In this document: in pieces, positions 28,652 through 37,470 of the stretch
Position numbering within the stretch: position 1 is the first letter of the stretch
Layout of the letters: every line of letters starts with the position of its first letter
NCBI GenBank assembly: GCA_948472945.1
Contig: CAOKVX010000010.1
Span: 1 to 64,000 of the forward strand
DNA: 64,000 nucleotides
Origin: an uncultured Clostridia bacterium
GTDB lineage: Bacteria > Bacillota > Clostridia > Lachnospirales > Lachnospiraceae
Direction: 5' to 3'
Program-made: the position numbers and the translations under genes
The notes under the pieces: model-generated
The model's input: only the letters and a program-made list of their open reading frames with translations
What the model was told of the DNA's origin: nothing
The model's database searches: none

Positions 28652-29104
28652 TCAGAAATATTTCCTGCTGCCCCAAAGATTACTTTTTTTCAGATACAGA
28701 TACTCTGAATATGCTTTTTCAAGAATCTGCCTCTCATTCATGAATTTCAGAAGATGGTACGCTTCATGATACTTATAGTAACCTGAGTCTACAAAAAATT
28801 CTTCCCGTTGTGGTTTGCTGTAGTAACTGTCAGCCATCATCAAATACCAGTGGACATCTTTTACTACCGTGTCGTTCTGCGCACTGAACGTGTACTGACT
28901 TTTCCCTACATACTTAATAATTGATGCTTCTGCGCCAGATTCCTCATTAACCTCACGAATCGCAGTTTCTTTATACTCTTCGCCTTCTTCTACTGTTCCT
29001 TTGGGTAAAACCCAGCCTTCATACTTATTCCTGTAGTTCTTATACAGTAGCAGAACCTTGCCTCGGAAAATTACCACACCACCACAGCTTGTTGCTTCAA
29101 TCAT
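28652..29104 (-). CDS. NUDIX hydrolase
   Basis: The 150-residue protein carries a complete NUDIX box, with GTVEEGEEYKETAIREVNEE followed by SGA, preceded by GWVLPK. This family hydrolyses nucleoside diphosphates linked to another moiety. Substrates range from oxidised nucleotides to diadenosine polyphosphates and cannot be read from sequence. The start at 29104 (MIEATSCGG) is fixed by CAGGAGG. Its own promoter (29165-29194) and terminator make it a single-gene unit. Confidence 0.9.
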   Translation of the reverse strand: MIEATSCGGVVIFRGKVLLLYKNYRNKYEGWVLPKGTVEEGEEYKETAIREVNEESGAEASIIKYVGKSQYTFSAQNDTVVKDVHWYLMMADSYYSKPQREEFFVDSGYYKYHEAYHLLKFMNERQILEKAYSEYLYLKKSNLWGSRKYF

Positions 29105-29164
29105 TGCAAATCCTCCTGATAACACTGTATCATTACAGCATGGTGTGAATCAAAAACTAAATCT

Positions 29165-29194
29165 AGTATAACACATAATCATAGTTTTTTTCAA
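29165..29194 (-). promoter_or_regulatory. Promoter of the NUDIX gene
   Basis: On the minus strand TTGAAA (29189-29194), an 18-bp spacer and TATACT (29165-29170). The -35 box overlaps the last codons of the penicillin-binding protein gene. Confidence 0.55.
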
Positions 29195-30672
29195 TAGAAA
29201 GCATCAAATATTTTTTTGGCAATTGGAACCGCATAATCACTTCCGGTTCCGGCGCCCTCGACAATAATACTGACTGCTATGGACTTACCGTCTTTTTTTG
29301 CATACCCTATAAACCATGCGTGCGACGCGCCCGTGCTGTCAAACTCGGCAGAGCCTGTCTTTCCCCCGGCTTCGTAACCGCCTCCTGAGAGGGATTCTGC
29401 AGTTCCGGAGGCGACAGTTTCTTTCATACATTTATCAATAAACTTTACTTCACTGTCCGTAAGAATCTGTTCGCCCTTACCACCCGCAAAGCTTTTAACC
29501 TCCCTGCCCGAATTATTTTTAATACTGTCAACCAAAGTAGGTGTAACCATATATCCCCCGTTTACAACCATGCAGGCGAGCATCGCATTGTGAAGCGGGG
29601 ATATCATCGTTTTACCCTGTCCTATAACAGTCTGTACTACCTCGGCGGAAGTTGAATTTTTATCCAATACAAACGAACTGCTATTGTATTCGAACCTGCA
29701 CGGCATACTTTTGTTGAACAGCAGCGTCTCGCACAGCTTTGAAAGACTGTCCACATCAAGGCCAACGCCCATTGTGGCAAATGCACAGTTACAGGACTTT
29801 GCATACGCTTTCTTTATATCCTCCAAGCCGTGTTTTTTCGTATTATAACATTTTATCGCAGCTTCGTTAAGCACGTCCTTTCCCTTACATTCGTACTCAA
29901 ACTCTTTGTAATTGCCGTTCTCACGCAGATATTCAATCAGAGTCACAAGCTTAAATGTGGAACCCGGCGGATATAAACCCTGCGTGGCGCGGTTTAATAG
30001 CGCCGAATCCGACGATTTATCTTCTGTAAGGGTTTTCCAGTCATTATTAATAGTGTTTGGGTTGAAATCGGGCCTTGACACCATCGCTATAATTCTCCCG
30101 GTGTCCGGCTCCATCGCTATAACGGCCCCCTTTCTGTTTCCAAGCGCGTCATATGCCGCTTTCTGTATATCCCACTCCAGGCTTGTTATGACATTGTCAC
30201 CCGGGTTCTTGTTTCCCTTTAGCTCTTCTATTGCAGCAAACACAGGATTTATGTTAGAGGTAAGCATATACATATTGTATGTTGACTCAATTCCAGTCTT
30301 TCCGTTACCGACATAACCTACCGCATGTGCAAACATATTATCGTATGGATAATACCGTTCCTCCGAACCGTCCTTTTTTATTTTTGTCTCAGCTATACAT
30401 TGACCGTCAGACGTATATATATTTCCCCTTGTAACCCTTTCATTCATAAGGTCCTGTCTCTTACCGTTATACGGATTGCTCAAAATATCACTATTATCAG
30501 AGGCCAGAAAATATACAAGATAAAGTATAAGAAATGCAAATATTATCAGACTACAGTATGACACTGCCGCAATTCTTATATTCAGCCTGTTTTTACTGTT
30601 CTCTTTATTTGTTTTTACCCCGTTGTCCGCCGATTCCTGCCTCCTTGAGGACCGCCTCCCGAATAATATCAT
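29191..30672 (-). CDS. Class B penicillin-binding protein (transpeptidase, PbpA/FtsI-like)
   Basis: The 493-residue protein has a basic cytoplasmic start, one membrane anchor (about 34-57), a short dimerisation region and a transpeptidase domain. The three penicillin-binding motifs are present: STFK (nucleophile Ser, in PPGSTFKLVT, about 245), SCN (about 300) and KTG (GGKTGSAEF, about 440). It cross-links peptidoglycan outside the membrane. The gene begins 68 bp inside the end of the FtsW-like gene, so the glycosyltransferase and transpeptidase partners are tightly coupled. GAGGTGG lies upstream of the ATG. Confidence 0.93.
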   Translation of the reverse strand: MILFGRRSSRRQESADNGVKTNKENSKNRLNIRIAAVSYCSLIIFAFLILYLVYFLASDNSDILSNPYNGKRQDLMNERVTRGNIYTSDGQCIAETKIKKDGSEERYYPYDNMFAHAVGYVGNGKTGIESTYNMYMLTSNINPVFAAIEELKGNKNPGDNVITSLEWDIQKAAYDALGNRKGAVIAMEPDTGRIIAMVSRPDFNPNTINNDWKTLTEDKSSDSALLNRATQGLYPPGSTFKLVTLIEYLRENGNYKEFEYECKGKDVLNEAAIKCYNTKKHGLEDIKKAYAKSCNCAFATMGVGLDVDSLSKLCETLLFNKSMPCRFEYNSSSFVLDKNSTSAEVVQTVIGQGKTMISPLHNAMLACMVVNGGYMVTPTLVDSIKNNSGREVKSFAGGKGEQILTDSEVKFIDKCMKETVASGTAESLSGGGYEAGGKTGSAEFDSTGASHAWFIGYAKKDGKSIAVSIIVEGAGTGSDYAVPIAKKIFDAFY

Positions 30673-31978
30673 TTTTATCCACCTCGCTTTTGTTCAGGAC
30701 GTACATTCCCTGTATTATCGAAAACATAAGAACAGTGCTTATCACCGAGCTGCCGCCGTAACTTATGAGCGGAAGCGTCACTCCTGTTGACGGTATGAAT
30801 TTTATCACGCCTCCGACTGCGACGAAAACCTGAAATATAAACATAACCCCCAATCCGGCAGCCGTAAGTTTATAAAATGTATTTGTCATTTTCATTGAAA
30901 TATTAACAACCATTATAAAACAGCTTATGTATACAAGCAGTATACATATAACAAACACGCCTCCTAGTTCCTCCGCTATTGCGGCAAAAATAAAATCGCT
31001 CTCCACTACCGGAATTATTCCCGGCAGCCCCCTTCCAAGGCCAAGGCCGAACCATCCTCCGGATGCAATTGCAAAAAGCGACTGCGCAACCTGATAACCC
31101 GCATTGTCTATAACGCTCCACGGGTCCTTCCATGCAGTGACCCTCTTTCTGACATGTGCAAATAATTTGTAAGCCACAACGGACGCAGACGCCCCGCCTG
31201 CAATTCCCGCCAGAAGATACCACAAATTGCCCGTCGCAATGACAAGTACTATTAAGTATGTGAAAAAATATATTAGAGCGCCCCCAAGGTCTTTTTCAAG
31301 TACAAGTATAAGCACATGAACAGCCGCAACAGTCGAAATTATAACAACTTTCTTAAAATTTGCCGCTTTTGACAACACTGCGGCTATAAAAAATACGTAT
31401 ATAATTTTTACGAATTCAAGAGGCTGAATCAAAACGCCTCCTACTCTAATCCAGTTTTTCGCACCGTGCTTCTCAACGCCGAACACGAATACAATTGCGA
31501 GAAATAAAATTCCCACAACCGCATAATGCCAGCCGAGAATTTCAAAATATTTAAACTTCTTTATGATAAACGGAACAAGCAGGCATGCCGCCATACCAAC
31601 CTCAAACATAAACATCTGCCTTATTGCATATTCGGCCTTAATCCGCTCCATCATTACAAAACTTATCATAATAAGCATTATCATATTATTTAGTACAAGC
31701 TTCGACAGCCCTTTATATATAATCTGATATATATGAATACAGCAAAGAAATAACACAACCTGTACGGCGTACATTATTATAACTGCCACATCGTAATCAA
31801 TCATATACAAAAGCGCATGGCACACAAAATGCATGACAAATATACATATTCTCTGCCTGACAAATATCCTGTTCTGCTTATCCTTATCTTTTCTTTTAAA
31901 TACGGTAAAGCAGAACAATGTATACACTGCAAATGCAATGACCGTTATATAGCCGCATAATCCCGCTATTGTATTCAT
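30605..31978 (-). CDS. SEDS family peptidoglycan glycosyltransferase (FtsW/RodA/SpoVE-like)
   Basis: The 457-residue protein has about ten or more membrane spans and SEDS signatures: NWIRVGGVLIQPLEFVKI, EKDLGGALIYF (with the catalytic Asp), QVAQSLFAIASGGWFGLGLG and LPLISYGGSSVIS. These polymerise lipid II into glycan strands and work with the class B PBP encoded directly downstream. It has an N-terminal extension of about 120 residues with extra hydrophobic segments before the core. Its ATG overlaps the U32 gene stop (ATGA). A role in division, elongation or sporulation cannot be told apart here. Confidence 0.92.
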   Translation of the reverse strand: MNTIAGLCGYITVIAFAVYTLFCFTVFKRKDKDKQNRIFVRQRICIFVMHFVCHALLYMIDYDVAVIIMYAVQVVLFLCCIHIYQIIYKGLSKLVLNNMIMLIMISFVMMERIKAEYAIRQMFMFEVGMAACLLVPFIIKKFKYFEILGWHYAVVGILFLAIVFVFGVEKHGAKNWIRVGGVLIQPLEFVKIIYVFFIAAVLSKAANFKKVVIISTVAAVHVLILVLEKDLGGALIYFFTYLIVLVIATGNLWYLLAGIAGGASASVVAYKLFAHVRKRVTAWKDPWSVIDNAGYQVAQSLFAIASGGWFGLGLGRGLPGIIPVVESDFIFAAIAEELGGVFVICILLVYISCFIMVVNISMKMTNTFYKLTAAGLGVMFIFQVFVAVGGVIKFIPSTGVTLPLISYGGSSVISTVLMFSIIQGMYVLNKSEVDKNDIIREAVLKEAGIGGQRGKNK

Positions 31979-34392
31979 ATATTTTCACACCTCCTAAGTA
32001 CGCTCTGTACCTTTTTTGCGCTCTCGTCAGTGAAACTGAGTCTCTTCGTCAGCCCGGGACAGCGTCTCAAATCTTCCAACACATCCCGCACCTCATAATT
32101 AAGTATCTCCGTATATTCTGAATTGTCATGGTAAATTACCCTATATTCATTGCCGTATCCGTCCCTAAGGTCTCCCGATGCGCCAAGACGGTTCAGCATT
32201 ACCATAGCCGTAATTCTGCCATATAAGAGGACATCGGCACACAAACCGGCAAAATGACAGTATTCCCTGTCACCCATCTCAACCGACAGCGACACATGCT
32301 CCGCCCCAAGCTCCTTAAGGCATTCGTATGCCTGCCTGTTCCTCACATACATATTATCGGCCGTTCTAATACCGATATACCTCCCCGATATGGCCGCTAT
32401 GTTTTTTACGAACACCACCTCCTCAAGGCTGCTAACAACATATCCCTTAAGACATTTCCTACGCCCAAATAATTCCGTCCAGCCATAACATTCAAAAAAT
32501 CTCTCAAGCGCCCCGCGCTTTGCAACCCTTGGGAGTACAATGTATACAGACTTGTCTGTTTCTGAAAGAATAGCGTCAAGTTCACGCAATTCCCCTATAT
32601 CAAAATCCTCGACGCGAATATATATAGTATCAACAAATGCCGTATCATTAATCACAATAAACTGCTCATTTGTACGGCACTCTGCGATAATCTCCGGCAT
32701 AACTCTTTCAGCGCCGCGTTTAATTCCGTATTCTGAACCGTCTTTTACAGCGGCTTGTATATCGCCTTTTACACTGTCTAATAAAAGTTCTTTCTCATAA
32801 TATGTCAATTGCCTGCCACAGCGTTTTTCATTAAGGCAGGACTCCTCATCGCTATGCTTTTTTTCCTCAATACGAACCCCACATCTTCTAAATGTCTCAA
32901 CAGCCTCTTCATAAAGCTTTTTAAACGCACCTCGTCTTAACGCCTTAAGCTCACCGGCAGGTATGAACAGGCCGTCTTCAATTGTAACATCAAGGTTGTC
33001 CCATACAAATATACTGTCACCTGTAACTTTTATTTTTTTAATAACGTCTTCGACAACTGCCGGACGGCTTGAAGCCTTTTCACATACGCTGCCGTATACG
33101 ACAGACCTTACATTTCCAAATTCAAGCTCAAGACTCATATTCCGCCCCTCTGTTGCAGAAAACTTACCCTTTATGCCCACAGGCGGCATGCTTTGCATAA
33201 ATCTGTTATTTATACTGTCGATAAGGGAGTTATTCCTTATCCTAAACACTTCATATTCTGATTTTATCTTCGCCGCATTGTAACCTGCGTTAATTCGCAG
33301 GGCCCCTCCGCTTAATCCTTCTTTTAGCGTATGCTCATGTACGGCACTTCCGGAATCATCCCTTATTTCGAGAACATCGTGCGGAAAAACCTCATCATCT
33401 ATATTTATTATATTGGAGCTGCGCATACTGCCAACCTTTACCCCCGCATGCCCTGGGCGCCCGGACGCAAATATCTCGTCGGAAACTTTTCCGTCGGTAA
33501 GATACCCCACAGAAAATCCCCCTCTGTTATATATATCCATTAGATTTGTATAATCTCTCTTATATTCTTCTGAAAGTATCACCTCATTCTTGTAAACGTC
33601 ATATCCCTTTTCAAAATATATGTCTGTGTATTTTCTGTACATATATGCTGCGCATGCGACATACTCCGGCTTTTTCATCCTGCCCTCTATCTTAAACGAA
33701 TCGACGCCGTTTTTTATAAGTTCGGGAATGTACGGCAGAGCACACAAATCCTTGAGGCTTAAATAATACTCCGGTTTTTTATCGTTGAGCGAATATTTTT
33801 TCCGGCAGGGCTGTGCGCAAGCCCCCCTGTTTCCGCTTCTTCCGCCTATCAGGCTGCTCATAAGGCACTGTCCGGACATCGAACAGCAGAGAGCGCCGTG
33901 TACAAATACTTCTATCTCAGCGTCAGTACCCCTGCCAAGCTCACCGATTTCAGAAAGCGTCAGCTCCCTTGCAGGAACCACCCTTGTAACTCCGTAACCT
34001 TTAAGAATATTGACGGCCTCCGCCTTAAGGACCGACATCTGCGTACTCGCATGTATCGGAAGGTCAGGAAATTCATTATGTATGAATCTAAGCACGCCCA
34101 AATCCTGTACAATAACTGCGTCGACTCCATACTCATAAACCTGTTTTATATACTCATAAAGCGCCGGAAATTCTCCCTCTGCCAAAACCGTATTGACTGT
34201 AAGGTACATTTTTTTTCCGTGCATATGTACGTCGTCCATCAGACGGACAAGCTCGTCCGTTCCAGGATTGTCAGCAAACGCCCTTGCTCCAAATCTTTTT
34301 CCTCCAATATATACCGCGTCGCATCCGGCCCTAATTGCAGCATACACCGCCCCTGCCGAACTGCCGGGGGCAAGAATCTCCGGTTTTTTCAT
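31975..34392 (-). CDS. U32 family peptidase-like protein (RlhA/TrhP-like, with DUF3656)
   Basis: The 805-residue protein opens KKPEILAPGSSAGAVYAAI, continues with AVYIGGKRFGARAFA and has the Cys cluster GALCCSMSGQC...GACAQPCRKKY plus DSFKIEGRMKKPEYVA, all typical of the U32 family. The long C-terminal half fits the DUF3656-extended form. Characterised U32 relatives hydroxylate RNA (RlhA on 23S rRNA, TrhP on tRNA) rather than act as proteases, so an Fe-S-dependent RNA modification role is plausible. Start set by CCGGAGAA just upstream. The gene heads an operon with the FtsW-like and PBP genes. Confidence 0.88.
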   Translation of the reverse strand: MKKPEILAPGSSAGAVYAAIRAGCDAVYIGGKRFGARAFADNPGTDELVRLMDDVHMHGKKMYLTVNTVLAEGEFPALYEYIKQVYEYGVDAVIVQDLGVLRFIHNEFPDLPIHASTQMSVLKAEAVNILKGYGVTRVVPARELTLSEIGELGRGTDAEIEVFVHGALCCSMSGQCLMSSLIGGRSGNRGACAQPCRKKYSLNDKKPEYYLSLKDLCALPYIPELIKNGVDSFKIEGRMKKPEYVACAAYMYRKYTDIYFEKGYDVYKNEVILSEEYKRDYTNLMDIYNRGGFSVGYLTDGKVSDEIFASGRPGHAGVKVGSMRSSNIINIDDEVFPHDVLEIRDDSGSAVHEHTLKEGLSGGALRINAGYNAAKIKSEYEVFRIRNNSLIDSINNRFMQSMPPVGIKGKFSATEGRNMSLELEFGNVRSVVYGSVCEKASSRPAVVEDVIKKIKVTGDSIFVWDNLDVTIEDGLFIPAGELKALRRGAFKKLYEEAVETFRRCGVRIEEKKHSDEESCLNEKRCGRQLTYYEKELLLDSVKGDIQAAVKDGSEYGIKRGAERVMPEIIAECRTNEQFIVINDTAFVDTIYIRVEDFDIGELRELDAILSETDKSVYIVLPRVAKRGALERFFECYGWTELFGRRKCLKGYVVSSLEEVVFVKNIAAISGRYIGIRTADNMYVRNRQAYECLKELGAEHVSLSVEMGDREYCHFAGLCADVLLYGRITAMVMLNRLGASGDLRDGYGNEYRVIYHDNSEYTEILNYEVRDVLEDLRRCPGLTKRLSFTDESAKKVQSVLRRCENI

Positions 34393-34423
34393 TTCTCCGG
34401 CCTCCTGATATATTTATATTATG

Positions 34424-34510
34424 TAGCTCAACGGCGCCAATTTGAACCCGTCTGAGACGGCGTATTTTTGGCAAACTACTGTGTTTTTTGTTCTTGTCTT
34501 GTATCAGCAA
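34424..34510. mobile_element. MITE-like element, truncated copy (one end)
   Basis: TAGCTCAACGG...TTGAACCCG (34424-34450) is identical to the terminal repeat of the full copy at 5347. The next ~60 bp (GACGGCGTATTTTTGGC, ACTACTGTGTTTTT, GTTCTTGTCTTGTATCAGC) match the right-end half of that copy in reverse complement with a few changes. Similarity ends near 34510, and no second terminal repeat follows. Confidence 0.8.
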
Positions 34511-34573
34511 AATAATTATAGCATATTTATAGTATTAACACCAATTGCTATTTTACAGAAGGTATATTCATTG

Positions 34574-34798
34574 ATGACTACACTTTTATCAAGCTTAAGT
34601 TTATACAGTACATATTACGCAACTAACCCTGAACAGCTTCCTTATGATTCAGTGACAATAATAATTTTAGATGAAGAAACCAAACTTGATATGATGCCGT
34701 TACAGCTTTTAGCAAACGGTAAATTTGAAAACAATGTGATGTTAAATATGGATAATTTTACAAAATTGCTTACTTATGTAGACAACGCAGTTAGTTAA
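34574..34798 (+). CDS. Hypothetical small protein or coding remnant
   Basis: A plus-strand frame of 74 codons starts ATGACTACACTT with AGAAGG ten bases upstream, and includes DSVTIIILDEETKLDMMPL and a Thr/Asp-rich end. The composition looks protein-like, and the strand is opposite to its neighbours. The same frame is open further upstream into the truncated inverted-repeat element, so it may be the 3' remnant of a longer gene cut by it. I do not recognise a family. Confidence 0.35.
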   Translation: MTTLLSSLSLYSTYYATNPEQLPYDSVTIIILDEETKLDMMPLQLLANGKFENNVMLNMDNFTKLLTYVDNAVS

Positions 34799-34860
34799 TT
34801 ACACCTTTTACCTGCAGTTCAATGATACAGATGAAATCTGAGTTTTGAAAACAAGGCATA

Positions 34861-34899
34861 ATCGAGTAGGAGGCGGTTAGTCACCGCCTCCTACTCGAT
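34861..34899. terminator. 17-bp perfect hairpin directly after zapA
   Basis: ATCGAGTAGGAGGCGGT (34861-34877) pairs exactly with 34883-34899 around TAGTC. It begins one base after the zapA stop on the minus strand; the T-rich tract is on the plus side (ATTTATTTACC then TTTTTTT). It can serve the plus-strand small gene and stabilise zapA mRNA. Confidence 0.7.
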
Positions 34900-35223
34900 T
34901 TATTTACCTCTTTTTTTATCAAATCCGGCCTTTGTTGCCGCAAGTTCATGCTTTAGTTCAAATAGTATTTTTTCAGTCTCTTCCTTCTCTTTCAAAAGCT
35001 CATCGTACAACTGTTTCTGTTTAAAAAGCTCGTCGGCTATAGTTAATTGAATAAGTGCGTTTCTTGATGTCTGGTTCATAAGCCTGCCGCTGCCTGAACA
35101 TACCTCATCTATTTTTGTATTAATATATGTGGCGATTCTCTGCAGATAGTCAGCGCTCTCATATCCACTGATCGTATAAGTATTACCGCCAATCAGAACT
35201 TCGACATTATTTTTTTGTTTCAT
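34900..35223 (-). CDS. zapA: Cell division protein ZapA
   Basis: The 107-residue protein starts MKQKNNVEVLIGGNTYTISG, the conserved ZapA N-terminal strand pair, followed by YLQRIATYINTKIDEV and a C-terminal coiled coil (QKQLYDELLKEKEETEKIL). ZapA binds and bundles FtsZ at the septum. The start at 35223 is set by GGAGGAG; an earlier ATG would add 12 residues without support. It is separated from ruvB by a 230-bp AT-rich gap that contains small palindromes such as GCTGAT/ATCAGC. Confidence 0.9.
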   Translation of the reverse strand: MKQKNNVEVLIGGNTYTISGYESADYLQRIATYINTKIDEVCSGSGRLMNQTSRNALIQLTIADELFKQKQLYDELLKEKEETEKILFELKHELAATKAGFDKKRGK

Positions 35224-35454
35224 TTCCGCAACTCCTCCATCCCGGTATCGGCCTGGCAAACCATTTTTTAAGGAAACGCTGATTAAATCAGCATATTTCT
35301 AATATATTATATATGAAAATATATAATATTTCAACCGGACAATTTCGCTTCCATATTAATCCATAAAAAACTAACTCTTTTTGTACTTATTTTTACCGCG
35401 TAACTGACGACAAAATAGATAAGAATATTCAAATAATATCATCTTAATTTTACA

Positions 35455-36453
35455 TTACTCCACCTTATCAATACCAAAGTGATGATAAGACAAATCAGTA
35501 ACTATCCGTCCGCGCGGCGTCCGCGCAATAAATCCATTCTGTATCAGATACGGCTCATATACATCCTCAATCGTACCCGAATCCTCGCCTATGCTTGCCG
35601 CGAGCGTGTCAAGCCCCACGGGTCCGCCGCCAAACTTCGTAATCATCTGTAATATTATGCTGCGATCGGTGTTATCAAGCCCGTATCTATCAACCTCAAG
35701 CAAATCAAGCGCAAACGACGCAACCTCGCTCGTTATCTCGCCGTCATATTTCACCTGTGCAAAGTCCCGCACCCTCTTTAACAGCCTGTTAGCAAGCCTT
35801 GGCGTCCCTCTGGAACGCCTTGCAATCTCGACCGCACCGGCATCGTCTATCACTATCTTTAAAACCCTTGACGAGCGCTTTATTATGCTTACAAGTTCGT
35901 CCACCGTGTAAAATTCAAGCCTGTGGACAACGCCGAACCTGTCACGCAACGGCGCGGTCAGCATACCGGCCCTTGTCGTGGCCCCAACAAGCGTGAACTT
36001 TGGGAGTTCAAGGCGAATGGATTTTGCGCCCGCACCCTTGCCTATGACAACATCTATCGCGTAGTCCTCCATCGCCGGATACAAAACCTCTTCCACCTGC
36101 CTGTTAAGCCTGTGTATCTCGTCCACAAACAGCAAATCCCCGTCCTTTAAATTGTTGAGGATTGCCGCCATTTCACCGGGTTTTTCAATCGCAGGTCCGG
36201 ACGTTATCTTCATGTTTACATCCATCTCGTTGGCAATTATCTCGGCAAGCGTCGTCTTTCCAAGTCCCGGAGGTCCATATAGAAGAACGTGGTCAAGCGA
36301 TTCGTTTCTTCCCTTGGCCGCCTCTATGTATACCTTGAGCGTCTCTTTGGCTTTTGCCTGACCTATGTATTCCGATAAAAGTTTTGGTCTTAAACTGTTC
36401 TCTATTCTTCCCTCTTCTTCGATTAGTTCAGTAGAAATAACCCTCTTACTCAT
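35455..36453 (-). CDS. ruvB: Holliday junction branch migration ATPase RuvB
   Basis: The 332-residue AAA+ motor drives branch migration with RuvA. It shows [12 protein letters not shown] near the start, Walker [13 protein letters not shown], Walker [13 protein letters not shown], sensor GATTRAG and the C-terminal winged-helix end with TPRGRI. Length and order match the family closely. Its ATG overlaps the ruvA stop by four bases (ATGA), so translation is coupled. Confidence 0.98.
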   Translation of the reverse strand: MSKRVISTELIEEEGRIENSLRPKLLSEYIGQAKAKETLKVYIEAAKGRNESLDHVLLYGPPGLGKTTLAEIIANEMDVNMKITSGPAIEKPGEMAAILNNLKDGDLLFVDEIHRLNRQVEEVLYPAMEDYAIDVVIGKGAGAKSIRLELPKFTLVGATTRAGMLTAPLRDRFGVVHRLEFYTVDELVSIIKRSSRVLKIVIDDAGAVEIARRSRGTPRLANRLLKRVRDFAQVKYDGEITSEVASFALDLLEVDRYGLDNTDRSIILQMITKFGGGPVGLDTLAASIGEDSGTIEDVYEPYLIQNGFIARTPRGRIVTDLSYHHFGIDKVE

Positions 36454-37061
36454 ACTCTTTTCAATCCTTCCCTGAGAAGCTGCCCGGCCGTCATATCAGG
36501 AGTAATGTCAACGCTTTTAACGCTTTTAAGCGCTTCGCTCTGTGAATATCCAAGCGCGACAAGCGCAGAAACCGCCTCGCTTACAATGGAGTCATCCGCG
36601 CCTGCATTTTCTTTTTCTTCTTCCTGTACATTGGCAAGCTTCTTCTCAAACGCCTCCTCAAGGTTAACCTTGTCCTTAAGCTCCAGAATGAGCTTACTTG
36701 CGGTCTTAGGGCCTATTCCCGGCGCTTTTGCAATTGTCTTTACATCATCGGACAATATTGCAAATCTTAAATCATCCGACGACATAGCCGAAAGTATTCC
36801 CAGCGCCGCTTTCGGACCTATTCCGTTTACGGTTATAAGCTTTCCAAACATCTCAAGGTCATCCATTTCAAGAAAGCCAAACAGTTGCACGGCATCCTCC
36901 CTGACATTCATATATGTATACACACATACTTCACTTCCCATATGGGGAAGACCGCCTGCAAGTGATGCCGGAACCATAATTCTATACCCTATACCGCCGT
37001 TTTCCACTATAATCTCGCTGTCCGTAACCATAGACAGACTTCCCTTTATGTATGCAATCAT
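36450..37061 (-). CDS. ruvA: Holliday junction DNA helicase subunit RuvA
   Basis: The 203-residue protein begins with the OB-fold [14 protein letters not shown] and has the paired helix-hairpin-helix motifs [13 protein letters not shown] and [13 protein letters not shown], then an acidic linker and the C-terminal RuvB-binding domain ([15 protein letters not shown]). RuvA tetramers clamp the four-way junction. No ruvC is present, as is common in Firmicutes. The gene follows the YvyF-like gene by 3 bp. Confidence 0.98.
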   Translation of the reverse strand: MIAYIKGSLSMVTDSEIIVENGGIGYRIMVPASLAGGLPHMGSEVCVYTYMNVREDAVQLFGFLEMDDLEMFGKLITVNGIGPKAALGILSAMSSDDLRFAILSDDVKTIAKAPGIGPKTASKLILELKDKVNLEEAFEKKLANVQEEEKENAGADDSIVSEAVSALVALGYSQSEALKSVKSVDITPDMTAGQLLREGLKRV

Positions 37062-37064
37062 TAA

Positions 37065-37316
37065 CTACTCCTCCAATTTGCTGAATTTTCCCATAGAGCG
37101 GATAAGTCTCCCCTCGTTCATAAAACCTATTACGCTGTACAAATCTATTTCTAGGCTCTCAGATATCTGAAGAGCGTTACTATTCGGATATTTTCTTAAA
37201 TACTCCTCGATTCTGTCAAACACTGTCTCATCAAGTATAGAGCATTTAGGACAGAAACCTGTCCTTATCTTTGAGTGAAATGTTTTAAAACAATGCTTGC
37301 ACCTTCCTGTATACAC
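37065..37316 (-). CDS. YvyF-like flagellar operon protein (TIGR03826 type)
   Basis: This small protein has two CxxC zinc motifs (GRCKHCFKTF and GFCPKCSIL) followed by a winged-helix-like tail (DRIEEYLRKYPNSNALQISE, GFMNEGRLIR). The pattern matches YvyF/TIGR03826 proteins linked to flagellar gene regulation in Firmicutes. I place the start at GTG 37316, which has AAAGGGG eight bases upstream; an alternative GTG at 37343 adds nine residues. Here it heads the ruvAB operon rather than a flagellar operon, so its role may differ. Confidence 0.7.
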   Translation of the reverse strand: MYTGRCKHCFKTFHSKIRTGFCPKCSILDETVFDRIEEYLRKYPNSNALQISESLEIDLYSVIGFMNEGRLIRSMGKFSKLEE

Positions 37317-37470
37317 GATACGAACCCCTTTCACTTTTTTCACGGTTATACCTAAAATTTATATAATTTTCAATATGCAATTTTTCTTTTACATCTTCAC
37401 AATACATTTTCCGTTATCATAATTTGCTGTTGTATTTAAAATTACATTTGTATTTCAGCTTCTTTGTATC

